Shown here piece after piece: positions 8,797 to 16,560 of a DNA stretch of 64,000 bases. The notes under the pieces were generated by a model. It had not been told where the DNA came from. It saw only the letters and a list, made by a program, of their open reading frames with translations, and did no database searches. The stretch is taken from contig NZ_FUYA01000010.1 in NCBI RefSeq assembly GCF_900167065.1, forward strand, positions 1 to 64,000. The letters are read 5' to 3'. Every line of letters starts with the position of its first letter. Position 1 is the stretch's first letter. The translations under genes and the position numbers were made by a program. Source of the DNA: Desulfobaculum bizertense DSM 18034. Its GTDB lineage: Bacteria; Desulfobacterota; Desulfovibrionia; Desulfovibrionales; Desulfovibrionaceae.

Positions 8797-9276
8797 ATTG
8801 GGAGTCTGCCCCAGCGCGTCAGCGCTGGATGGGCGGGAGGGGAAGAGATTGGGGGCCAGCCCCCAAACCCCCGCGTAAGGGAATGATTCCCTTACGTATC
8901 CTCATCGAGTTTAAAAGCCGTTCAAGCTTCGCTTGCACGGCTTTTAAACTTGTTGGGGCTAGCGTCGAGAGCCTCTTTCTCTTTCCCGTACGTTGTCACC
9001 ATTTTCTTTCTGAACGCGAGCGTTCAGAAAGAAAGGGTTGAGGCGCAAAGAAAAAGAACACACGCCCAGTTAATTAGGCCAAAATGAAAGGGCCGGATGT
9101 AAGGGAAAGCCAACGGCTTTCACACATCCGGCCCTTTCATTTTGGGCGATAGCGGGATTCCCAAGGGCCTCGTCCTGGGGCGGGGTCAAGGGGCGGCGCC
9201 CCTTGCAGAGGTGCGGGGACAGAGTCCCCGCCCACCCAGCGCCCCTTGCAGAGCACGAGACGGAGTCTCGTAACTA
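8797..9276 (+). repeat. Multi-hairpin repeat element, copy R2 (reference copy)
   Basis: Non-coding array of hairpins in fixed order: a, CCAGCGC/GCGCTGG (8811-8828); b, GGGGGCC/GCCCCC (8851-8864); c, CGTAAGGGAA/TTCCCTTACG (8874-8896); d, AAAAGCCGT..TTC..ACGGCTTTT (8912-8946); e, TTTCTTTCTGAACGC and its complement (9003-9034); f, a 67-nt stem-loop with perfect 22-bp arms (9079-9145) and an inner GAAAGCC/GGCTTTC stem; g, near CCCAAGGGCCTCGTCC (9160-9181); h, CAAGGGGCG/GCGCCCCTTG (9187-9205); i, GCGGGGACAGAGTCCCCGC (9213-9231). It lies between two convergent genes. No ORF fits it. Confidence 0.9.
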
Positions 9277-11181
9277 CAAATATTTATTCTTCCAGAGCTG
9301 AAAACAGAGGAGTGTCCAGAGTTCTTTCCTGTTGTCGCGCTGCGCGGAGAGGTGCTGCGAGATGAGGGACTGGACGGTGCTGTAGTTGAATATTCCGTCG
9401 CTTCTGAGCTGCTGCTCTGAGAGGGTGTCGAGAAGGAGTGGTTTGAGGGGGCCTCTGAGCCACTGAGCGAGGGGGATTCCGAAGCCTTTTTTGGGCTGGT
9501 CGAGAATTTGTGCAGGGACTTTTCCAGCGAGCATTCGTCGCAGGAGATACTTCCTGACGCCTCGGCGCAATTTGAAAGAGGGGGGCAGACTGCAGACGCG
9601 GGCGGAAAAATAGTGGTCGAGAAAGGGGCAGCGAACTTCAAGGCCGTGAGCCATAGAAGCGAGGTCGACCTTCTGCAGGATGTGACCGACCATGTAAAAG
9701 CGGAGATAAAAATAGGCGGCCAGCTCATACTCGCTGCTGAAATGGCGAGAGGAGCAGACGAGGTCAACATAGCGAAGCGGGTCAAAGCCCTTGAGTTCAT
9801 GAAGGAGATCGGGGTGAAGAAGCTTTTTCTGAACGAGAGGGGTAAAGGCCGCGAGCCAGGCCTGCTGCCGTGCGGCGCCTTTGTAGGTCAGGCCCTTGAG
9901 AAAGTGCTGAAGCCGGAAGGGGAACGACATGGGTCGAGAGGGCGCGGCGCGAAGGTGAAAAGAGGCTTTGTGCATCGCGCGGAGAAGGGGCGAGGGAATG
10001 AGACCGGCAAGCTTTGCGGGGCCGAGGGCGAGAAAGGGGTCGTAGCCGTAAAACAGTTCGTCTCCGCCGTCTCCGCCAAGAGCGACAGTGATGTCCTGCC
10101 GGGCAAAGGCAGAGAGAAGATAGCTCGGGAAAAAGCTGGGGTCGGCGAGAGGCTCGGAGAGACAGTCGAGAGCTTGCGGTAAAATGTCGAGCATACTCTG
10201 CGCACTGAACCGGGCCTCGTGATGCTGCGTACCGAGATGCTGGGCCACAAGCCGGGCGTTGCTGGACTCGTCAAACTCTGGTTCTTCGAAGCCGATGGAG
10301 AAGGTGTGAATTTCTGAGGGGTCGATTATGTCCGCAAGATGGGCTGTTATGGCGCTGGAGTCGAGACCGCCGGAGAGAAAGACGCCGACCGGGACGTCAC
10401 CCATGAGCCGCCGCTGAATGGCGGAACGAAAGGTGCGGGTGAGATGAGACTGCGCCTCGGTCAGTTCAATGGCGTGAGTTCGCTTGCGGGGAATGGGAAT
10501 TTCCCAGTAGGGGCGAATGTCGAGATGCTTGTGCTGGTAAATCAGGGTGTGACCGGGGGGCAGCTTGGCGGCATGCCTGATGAGCGAAAAGGGGGACGGC
10601 ACATATTCGTGCAGGAGATAACGGGAGAGGGCTTCTGGTTCGAGTTCGCGAGAGATGGCGGGGTGCTCAAGGAGCGCTCCAAGCTCCGAAGCGAAGAGAA
10701 AGAGACCGTTGTGCAAATAATAATGCAGGGGCTTTTTTCCCCAGCGGTCGCGGGCGATGAAAAGCTGGTTTGTGTCCTGATTCCAGATGGCAAAGGCAAA
10801 CATGCCCTTGAAACGGTTCACACAGTCGCGGCCCCATTCTTCGTAGGCGTGAAGAATGACTTCGGAATCAGAGTCTGAATGAAATTCATGGCCGAGCTGC
10901 TCAAGCTTGTAGCGCAGCTCGCGATAGTTGTAGATTTCACCGTTGGTGGTGAGCCAGATGCGCCCTGTTTCATTGCACATGGGCTGAGCGCCACGGCTGG
11001 AGAGGTCGACAATGGAGAGGCGTCGATGCCCAAGGGCAACGGCGGGGGCGGAGTCTGAGGCTGGGAAGAGTTTCAGGCCGTGGGCATCTGGTCCGCGATG
11101 AGCGAGCTTGTGGACCATGTTCCGCAGGGCAAGTTCATTGGGAATACCCGAGTGCTGCACGCAGCCAGCAATACCACACAT
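9274..11181 (-). CDS. asnB: Asparagine synthase (glutamine-hydrolysing), AsnB type
   Basis: Converts aspartate, glutamine and ATP to asparagine. Translation from 11181 gives MCGIAG, exposing the catalytic Cys2 of the class II glutaminase domain (about 1-210, with LAHRGPDA and NGEIYNYRELR). The synthetase domain (about 235-600) has the pyrophosphate loop SGGLDSS and GGDGGDELFYGY. GGAGGATAGC precedes the start and overlaps the end of the upstream glycosyltransferase gene, which suggests translational coupling. Pairing with a GT2 enzyme is typical of AsnB paralogues in surface-polysaccharide modification, so that role is possible. It runs into repeat R2 at its 3' end. Confidence 0.92.
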   Translation of the reverse strand: MCGIAGCVQHSGIPNELALRNMVHKLAHRGPDAHGLKLFPASDSAPAVALGHRRLSIVDLSSRGAQPMCNETGRIWLTTNGEIYNYRELRYKLEQLGHEFHSDSDSEVILHAYEEWGRDCVNRFKGMFAFAIWNQDTNQLFIARDRWGKKPLHYYLHNGLFLFASELGALLEHPAISRELEPEALSRYLLHEYVPSPFSLIRHAAKLPPGHTLIYQHKHLDIRPYWEIPIPRKRTHAIELTEAQSHLTRTFRSAIQRRLMGDVPVGVFLSGGLDSSAITAHLADIIDPSEIHTFSIGFEEPEFDESSNARLVAQHLGTQHHEARFSAQSMLDILPQALDCLSEPLADPSFFPSYLLSAFARQDITVALGGDGGDELFYGYDPFLALGPAKLAGLIPSPLLRAMHKASFHLRAAPSRPMSFPFRLQHFLKGLTYKGAARQQAWLAAFTPLVQKKLLHPDLLHELKGFDPLRYVDLVCSSRHFSSEYELAAYFYLRFYMVGHILQKVDLASMAHGLEVRCPFLDHYFSARVCSLPPSFKLRRGVRKYLLRRMLAGKVPAQILDQPKKGFGIPLAQWLRGPLKPLLLDTLSEQQLRSDGIFNYSTVQSLISQHLSAQRDNRKELWTLLCFQLWKNKYL

Positions 11182-11182
11182 G

Positions 11183-12343
11183 CTATCCTCCAATTATTTG
11201 GCGGACAACATACTGCTCTTTTTTCCCAGACATTCGTGAATGAAGGAGAAGTTCTCCGGTGAGTCCCATGAGCGTGACCTGAAGTGCCGTGATGCACACG
11301 AGAGCGGTGAGAATGAGCAGAGTTTCCGCAGAGATGTTTCGGTGAGCGTAATGCTTGATGAGCCAGAGTGCAAAGATTCCTGAAAATCCAAGTTCGGTGA
11401 TGCGCCGGGCAATTTTCCCAAAAAACTGAATGGGGCGACTCATGCCGTCGGCAAAGAAACGGACCACGATGAGGTCAAAGATAACGCGGGGAACGCGGGA
11501 CAGACTGTATTTGGTGCTGCCGTGCTTGCGGGGACGATGATTGACCGGGATTTCGGCAATGTTGACTCCAAGCCATGCCGCAAAAACCGGAATGAAGCGA
11601 TGCATCTCCCCATAAATGGAAATATTTTTGACGATACCGCGCTTGTAGGCCTTGAGAGTGCAGCCAAAATCCTTGAGCTGGACCCCGGTGCCTTCAATGA
11701 GCCTGTTGATGATGCGGTTGGCAATGATGGATGGGAGGCGACGGGAAAAGAGACGGTCCTTGCGATCCTTGCGCCAGCCATTCACGAGGTCATAGCCCTC
11801 GGCCATTTTTTCGAGCAGACGGGGGATGTCGTGCGGGTCGTTCTGGCCGTCCGCATCAAGAGTGATGACAATACGACCCTGCGAGCTGGCAAACCCGGCA
11901 GAGAGCGCGGCGGTCTGGCCGTAGTTGCGTCGAAAATCAATGACTTTGACCTCAGTGTCATGACAGGCCAGCTCCTCAAGAATGGTGAGCGAGTTGTCCG
12001 TGCTCCCGTCGTTGATGAAAAGAATTTCCGTATTCCTGTGAAGCGAGTCCAAAACCTCGCGAAGCTCGGTGTAGAGGGGAATCAGATTTGCTTCTTCGTT
12101 GCAGACGGGAATGACAATGGACAGATCGCGAGTGGCGGGCGGAATGGTGCTTTCACCATAATCGTTGACCATGCGCATTGGTTCGATGGTGCAGTGTGAG
12201 CCTTCGCCTGCGCTGTGGGGCGGGTAGGCCGGAGAGTAGGAAACCTGACTGGGGTCGTCGTTGTGCGCCGCGGTAAAATTTCCGCTGTGCTCTGATGAAA
12301 AAGAGACGTTCAGATGAGAGCTGTTTGAACTGTGGGTGTGCAT
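11183..12343 (-). CDS. GT2 family glycosyltransferase, DPM1/ArnC-like, membrane anchored
   Basis: Predicted to transfer a sugar from a nucleotide donor to a polyprenyl-phosphate carrier at the inner membrane. The catalytic domain (roughly 75-300) shows LSIVIPVCNEEANL, INDGSTDNS, the TLDADGQNDPHDIP metal-binding segment, and NHRPRKHGSTKYS. Two hydrophobic helices follow near the C-terminus (around FSGIFALWLIKH and LLILTALVCITALQVTLMG). The start is uncertain. ATG at 12343 with AGGCGGAAACAGGCA upstream is used here; about 70 weakly conserved residues precede the domain, so a later ATG is possible. It is immediately upstream of asnB. Confidence 0.8.
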   Translation of the reverse strand: MHTHSSNSSHLNVSFSSEHSGNFTAAHNDDPSQVSYSPAYPPHSAGEGSHCTIEPMRMVNDYGESTIPPATRDLSIVIPVCNEEANLIPLYTELREVLDSLHRNTEILFINDGSTDNSLTILEELACHDTEVKVIDFRRNYGQTAALSAGFASSQGRIVITLDADGQNDPHDIPRLLEKMAEGYDLVNGWRKDRKDRLFSRRLPSIIANRIINRLIEGTGVQLKDFGCTLKAYKRGIVKNISIYGEMHRFIPVFAAWLGVNIAEIPVNHRPRKHGSTKYSLSRVPRVIFDLIVVRFFADGMSRPIQFFGKIARRITELGFSGIFALWLIKHYAHRNISAETLLILTALVCITALQVTLMGLTGELLLHSRMSGKKEQYVVRQIIGG

Positions 12344-12476
12344 TGCCTGTTTCCGCCTTTGTCTGGGATGTGAGCAACCGGGACTCTGCCACGAGACTTT
12401 GGTGGAAAAGTAGCATCTTGAGGCGTTTCTCTCAATCATTGCCTGCGTTTTGTGCCACGACAAAATGAGAAAAAAG

Positions 12477-12513
12477 AAAAGCCCCCGGCTTTTCGTCGCG
12501 CGGGGGCTTTTTG
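12477..12513 (-). terminator. Terminator of hflX
   Basis: AAGCCCCCG pairs with CGGGGGCTT and is followed on the minus strand by CTTTTCTTTTTTC; on the plus strand TTTTT also follows the stem. It separates hflX from the asnB/GT2 unit. Confidence 0.8.
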
Positions 12514-12532
12514 TATGAAAAAAGAAAAAGAA

Positions 12533-14293
12533 TCAGGTTGTGCTGCTCTCGTCTTCGTCATCAAAAATATCGTCCGGGAATTCCTCGTCCACAGTAAAGA
12601 ATTCTTCTTCAATGGCCTGCGGGTCAAGGTCTGCGGTTGGCTCTTCGTGCCAGCCTGGGAAGGCTTTGGCGAGGGTGGCCGAGACCAGAGGACGCAGGGT
12701 GCTGCGATCGATGGCTGAGGCAGGAATGCCGCCGGGGAAAATATTTTTGACCATGCTGCGGCCCTCGGCGTCGAGACTGTCCCATTTGTTGAGAACGAGA
12801 ATACGGGGAATCTCGTTAAGGGACATTTCGCGAAGGATTTCCTCAACGGCTCCAGCATGCACTTCAAGCTCTGGGTGCCCGGCGTCTGTGACATGGAGCA
12901 GCAGGTCTGCGGCTTCGAGTTCCTCAAGGGTGGCGCGGAAGGCTTCTTTGAGTTCGTCCGGGAGCTTGCGAATGAATCCAACCGTGTCGGTGAGGATGAT
13001 TTCCTGTTCCTGAGGGAAGCGCAGACGGCGGGTTGTGGGGTCCAGCGTGGCAAAGAGCTTGTTTTCGGCGAGCACTTCACTCTGGGTCAGGGTATTGAGC
13101 AGCGTGGATTTGCCCGCGTTTGTGTAGCCCACAAGCGCAACGACTGGCAGGCCCGCCTTGGCACGGCGCAGGCGGGTTGCCTTGCGACGTTTGCGGAGCT
13201 TTCCGAGTTCTTTCTTGATGCGGGTGATGCGGTCACGAACACGGCGGCGGTCCAGTTCCAGCTTGGTTTCACCGGGACCACGGCCACCAATGCCACCCAT
13301 GAGCCTGTCGAGGGCCTGATTTTTGCCGACCAGACGCGGCAGGGTGTACTGGAGCTGGGCAAGTTCAACCTGAAGCTTGCCAGAGCGGGACGTGGCGTGC
13401 TGGGCAAAGATGTCCAGAATGAGCTGGGTACGGTCCAGAATCTTGCGTTCGGTCACGTCGGCAAGGTTGCGCATCTGGGCTGGGGTGAGTTCCTGGTCAA
13501 AGAGAATGACGCCAGCATTAGCCTGAAGTGCCATGACTTCCAGCTCGGCGAGTTTGCCTTTGCCCAGAATGGTCTTGGGGTTCAGGGCGCGTACGCGCTG
13601 AATCATGGTGCCGCCAGAGTCGACACCTGCGGTGTCGGCAAGGTCTGCCAGCTCTTCAAGGGAAATTTTTTGGCGGTACTGCGGGTCAGTGGAAACGCTG
13701 ACCAGAATGGCAGTGTCGCGCTGGCCTGAGGACGTCGCATCTTTGCTGAGCTGGGCACCGGAGCGTGCAAGCTCGTCCTCGATGGCCTCGACCTGTGCGC
13801 GGTAGTCCGTCTCTACGCTGTGATAGGGCACGGGACCGGTGATGCGGTACGGCGTGTTCTCGGCGTTTGGGGGCAGAAGCGTTGCTTCGTAGATGTCCAC
13901 AGGGCCGCCCATGCGGTCAACCGTCAGCACGGTCATGGCATCCAGACGCAGGAAAACAAGGTCCATCAAGTCTTCCTGAGAGAGACCTTCTTTTGAAAGA
14001 TGGGTGTGCAAAAGACGGAGGCCGCGAAGACGGCCTGTGCTACGGCGGGCAGAGGAAATATCCGGGATGTAAATACCACCGGGGTCACCAATGAGCACCA
14101 TGTATGGCCGCCCCTGCCTGTCGATGAGCAGGGCGATCTGTCGGCCTATGCCCTGCGAGAGAATGGCAATCTCTCGGGCCTGATCGCTGGTCATGCCGCC
14201 CTCGTTGGGGTAGCGGCGCTGATAAAGACGTCCTATTGCCTTGAGCTGACTGGGTTTCAGCCCTTGCGTATTACCCTGAACTTTCGAAGCGAT
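12533..14293 (-). CDS. hflX: Ribosome-associated GTPase HflX, probable ATC start
   Basis: HflX binds 50S and 70S ribosomes and splits stalled ribosomes. Visible G motifs are GYTNAGKSTLLNTL (G1), DTVGF (G3) and NKWD (G4); the HflX-specific Gly-rich linker GGRGPGETKLELDRR precedes them. The conserved N-terminal stretch LKPSQLKAIGRLYQRRYP begins about 10 codons after 14293, well before the first in-frame ATG (14194). No ATG, GTG or TTG lies between that stretch and the terminator of the upstream gene. An ATC codon at 14293 is preceded by AAGGAG with 7-nt spacing, and is taken as the start (586 residues). In-frame GTG 14401 lies inside the upstream terminator. Confidence 0.85.
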   Translation of the reverse strand: MASKVQGNTQGLKPSQLKAIGRLYQRRYPNEGGMTSDQAREIAILSQGIGRQIALLIDRQGRPYMVLIGDPGGIYIPDISSARRSTGRLRGLRLLHTHLSKEGLSQEDLMDLVFLRLDAMTVLTVDRMGGPVDIYEATLLPPNAENTPYRITGPVPYHSVETDYRAQVEAIEDELARSGAQLSKDATSSGQRDTAILVSVSTDPQYRQKISLEELADLADTAGVDSGGTMIQRVRALNPKTILGKGKLAELEVMALQANAGVILFDQELTPAQMRNLADVTERKILDRTQLILDIFAQHATSRSGKLQVELAQLQYTLPRLVGKNQALDRLMGGIGGRGPGETKLELDRRRVRDRITRIKKELGKLRKRRKATRLRRAKAGLPVVALVGYTNAGKSTLLNTLTQSEVLAENKLFATLDPTTRRLRFPQEQEIILTDTVGFIRKLPDELKEAFRATLEELEAADLLLHVTDAGHPELEVHAGAVEEILREMSLNEIPRILVLNKWDSLDAEGRSMVKNIFPGGIPASAIDRSTLRPLVSATLAKAFPGWHEEPTADLDPQAIEEEFFTVDEEFPDDIFDDEDESSTT

Positions 14294-14386
14294 GGGAGTT
14301 CTCCTTCTGGTACGGTGTGTCTGGAATGTTTTGTATGTATAGGCTCTCCATAGCGGGGTGGCAATATGCAGGCCCGGCCTTTGGTA

Positions 14387-14414
14387 CAAAAAAAACGGCA
14401 CCCGAAGGTGCCGC
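14387..14414 (-). terminator. Terminator of the IMP cyclohydrolase gene
   Basis: CGGCACC/GGTGCCG with a CGAA loop is followed on the minus strand by eight T residues. It lies between the purine gene and hflX. Confidence 0.88.
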
Positions 14415-14443
14415 CATCAAATGCAGTCACAGACCAAAACGCG

Positions 14444-15043
14444 TTATGCGTCGTGCTTTTCGAGGTAGTCAGCAATCATGCCGTCATACTGGTTTGTCTG
14501 ACGGAAGGTTGCGGCTGCCATGTCCTTGCGCAGGGCAAGGGGAGCCTGCATGTCGTTTGCAGCAAGCTCTTTGGTGATGCGCTCGTAGTGCGCAGTACCG
14601 GGCACGACCAGAACGGAGTGGAAATTTTTGGCGCTCGCGCGCAGCATGCAGGGACCACCAATGTCGATCTGCTCAATGGCAGACTTGAGGTCCAGCTCTT
14701 TGGCTGCGGCGTCAGCAAAGTTGTAGAGATTGACGCAGACCAGATCAAAGGGCGCAAGGTCCAGATCCTTGAGGGTCTGCATGTGCTCTTTGTTGTCTTT
14801 GTCGGCCAGAATGCCTGCATGAATGTGCGGGTGCAGGGTCTTGACCCGGCCGTTCATGATTTCAGGAAAACCAGTCACATCGCTCACGGACTTGACGTCC
14901 AGACCAGCTTCCAAAAGCATCCGACGGGTTCCGCCCGTGGAAAACAGCTCAACGTCATTGTCTGCCAGAAAACGGGCAAATTCGACCAGCCCGCTTTTGT
15001 CAGTCACGCTCAGAATAGCGCGGCGAATACGTACGTGTTCCAT
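14444..15043 (-). CDS. purH: Stand-alone IMP cyclohydrolase (PurH N-terminal half)
   Basis: Closes the ring of FAICAR to form IMP. The 199-residue product matches only the MGS-like N-terminal domain of bifunctional PurH: ILSVTDKSGLVEFARFL, the phosphate-binding FSTGGTRRML, VSDVTGFPEIMNGRVKTLHPHIHAGIL and IDIGGPCMLRASAKN. The AICAR transformylase half is a separate gene at 5312-6586. The start at 15043 follows AGGAGCAAGGATACA; the longer ORF contains unrelated sequence and a terminator. It is followed by its own terminator, so it is probably monocistronic. Confidence 0.93.
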   Translation of the reverse strand: MEHVRIRRAILSVTDKSGLVEFARFLADNDVELFSTGGTRRMLLEAGLDVKSVSDVTGFPEIMNGRVKTLHPHIHAGILADKDNKEHMQTLKDLDLAPFDLVCVNLYNFADAAAKELDLKSAIEQIDIGGPCMLRASAKNFHSVLVVPGTAHYERITKELAANDMQAPLALRKDMAAATFRQTNQYDGMIADYLEKHDA

Positions 15044-15136
15044 TGTATCCTTGCTCCTAGGATCTTGTGTTTGGGTACGTTTGCGGAGTGCCAGAAAAGC
15101 GCGCAAAGGGCAAGCTGTTGGACTTTGTGGTCCCAC

Positions 15137-15178
15137 AAAAAAGGCCCGGAGACGATACGGTGACCGTTCCGAGCCTTT
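15137..15178 (-). terminator. Terminator downstream of the TPR gene
   Basis: On the minus strand GGCTCGGA pairs with TCCGGGCC (one G-U) with an inner ACGGT/ACCGT stem, followed by TTTTTT. A second hairpin (TGAGGGACC/GGTCCTCA, about 15217-15245) precedes it without a T run. Confidence 0.8.
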
Positions 15179-15265
15179 TGGAGGGCAGTCTCAATACAGA
15201 AGCAGTCTGTATTTTCTGAGGACCAGCGTGTTTTGCGGTCCCTCAGAGCGCTGCAAGCATGTGCC

Positions 15266-15817
15266 CTAGAGCTGAGCGAGCAGCTCCTGAGCTGCAGTGT
15301 GCTCAGGATTGGCTGCGAGCAGGGTTTCCAGCTGGGCCTTGGCATCATTCTGACGCTCAAGGCAGCTCAGGCAGCCAGCCAGAGAGTAGCGAACGTCTTC
15401 GTTGTTAGGCTCGACGCTCAGGAAATTTTCGAGGAAGGGAACAACCTCTGCAACGCGGTCAAGGGCATGGCCCAGCTTGACGATCATAAGCGCGGCAATG
15501 ATGTTGTGCGGGTTCAGCTCCAGCGCAGCAGAAAAGTGGGCAAATGCTTCGGCATTCTTGCCCTGCTGCACTTCAACAAGTCCCATGCCTGCAATGGGTT
15601 TGTCGCCTTTGTCGATGGCTGCTGCATGGCTGTACATTTCCAGAGCTGTGTCCAGGTCAGCCTGCTGGAACGCAATGGTTGCCAGGCCCATGTATGGAGC
15701 TGCATGGCTGTCATCAATGGCCTTGCCGTAGTATTCGCGAGCCTTATCAAGGTCGCCCATCTGCAGGTAGCATTCGCCAAGTTCTTTGTTGATTTCGTAA
15801 TCAATCTGACTGCTCAT
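15266..15817 (-). CDS. Tetratricopeptide repeat protein
   Basis: A 183-residue protein built almost wholly of TPR helices: about five 34-residue units from residue 5 onward, such as YEINKELGECYLQMGDLDKAREYYGKAID and PYMGLATIAFQQADLDTALEMYSHAAAI. There is no signal peptide or other domain, so it probably serves as a cytoplasmic protein-binding scaffold; partner unknown. GGAGGG precedes the start at 15817. It diverges from the flagellar operon with about 330 bp between, so a flagellar link is possible but not shown. Confidence 0.8.
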   Translation of the reverse strand: MSSQIDYEINKELGECYLQMGDLDKAREYYGKAIDDSHAAPYMGLATIAFQQADLDTALEMYSHAAAIDKGDKPIAGMGLVEVQQGKNAEAFAHFSAALELNPHNIIAALMIVKLGHALDRVAEVVPFLENFLSVEPNNEDVRYSLAGCLSCLERQNDAKAQLETLLAANPEHTAAQELLAQL

Positions 15818-16040
15818 GAGTTTTCCCTCCGAGGGAATTTTGAAGAGTTTGAGGCTTCGGTCCCGGAGCCTCTTTTTTTTGTGCCTGTGTTTTGGGGGCG
15901 GAAAGTTCCGCCTTGCTGCGAGGAAATTGCAAATCAGGTGCCAAGAGCACTGGCGCAAAAAGATATCCTTTTGACAGAGGCGGCTGGGGGTGTGGGCGGC
16001 AATGGAAAAATAAACAAAAGAAAACAAGCAGTTATCGTTT

Positions 16041-16057
16041 GTGGCACAAGGGTTGCT
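16041..16057 (+). promoter_or_regulatory. Sigma-54 promoter of the flagellar operon
   Basis: TGGCAC at 16042-16047, 5 nt, then TTGCT: a perfect -24/-12 element with GG and GC correctly spaced. It lies about 105 bp upstream of flgB, in the right orientation. RpoN control of middle flagellar genes by an enhancer-binding protein is common in polarly flagellated bacteria. The rest of 15818-16146 shows no gene. Confidence 0.85.
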
Positions 16058-16146
16058 TTTCTCTTTGTGTTTTCCCGCTCTGGGGATGCGGGGCGAGTGG
16101 GGAAATGCCACAGCATTTGTGGCGGAAAATGCAGGAGGAATACGGA

Positions 16147-16557
16147 ATGAAAAGCCTTTTTGAACCTCAGATTCACCTTACTGAGAAGGTGCTCAATCTC
16201 CGTCTCATGCGTCAAAATGTCGTCATGAGCAATCTCGCCAACATTTCGACACCGAACTATCGACCCCGTCGTCTGGAATTTGAAAAAGATCTCCAGACCG
16301 CTTTGGATCTCGAAACGCGTGGCAAACTGAGCAAGACCGAAGGCCAGAGCATGTCGCATGATTTTGACGCGACTGGTTTTGGCCCGCGCCTGACAGAGAA
16401 CATTAAGCCGCGGACGATTCCCGGCGAGGACAATGTGGACCTCGACAAGGAAATGTCCGCAATGGCGAAAAATACCCTGATGTACAACGCATTGACCACC
16501 GTCATCAAAAAGAATTTTGACGGGATTGATTCGGTTATTACCGAGGGAGGCCGCTAA
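16147..16557 (+). CDS. flgB: Flagellar basal-body rod protein FlgB
   Basis: Proximal rod subunit of the flagellar basal body, exported by the flagellar type III system. The 136-residue protein has the rod-family N-terminal motif (MRQNVVMSNLANISTPNYRPRRLEFE) and a C-terminal heptad segment (EMSAMAKNTLMYNALTTVIKK) that forms the coiled coil. The start at 16147 follows GCAGGAGGAATACGGA. It is the first gene behind the sigma-54 promoter at 16041. flgC begins 3 nt after its stop. Confidence 0.95.
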   Translation: MKSLFEPQIHLTEKVLNLRLMRQNVVMSNLANISTPNYRPRRLEFEKDLQTALDLETRGKLSKTEGQSMSHDFDATGFGPRLTENIKPRTIPGEDNVDLDKEMSAMAKNTLMYNALTTVIKKNFDGIDSVITEGGR

Positions 16558-16560
16558 GCC

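Noticed and set aside
9079-9145. Integron attC site
   Set aside because: attC sites have conserved ends and a variable centre; here the centre is conserved and arms vary, and no integrase or gene cassettes are present.
8797-9276. Insertion sequence or MITE with terminal inverted repeats
   Set aside because: No transposase ORF, no matching ends or target duplications; the structure is a series of local hairpins with covarying stems.
14294-14401. GTG start of hflX at 14401
   Set aside because: It lies within the terminator of the upstream gene, has no ribosome-binding site, and adds residues unlike HflX.
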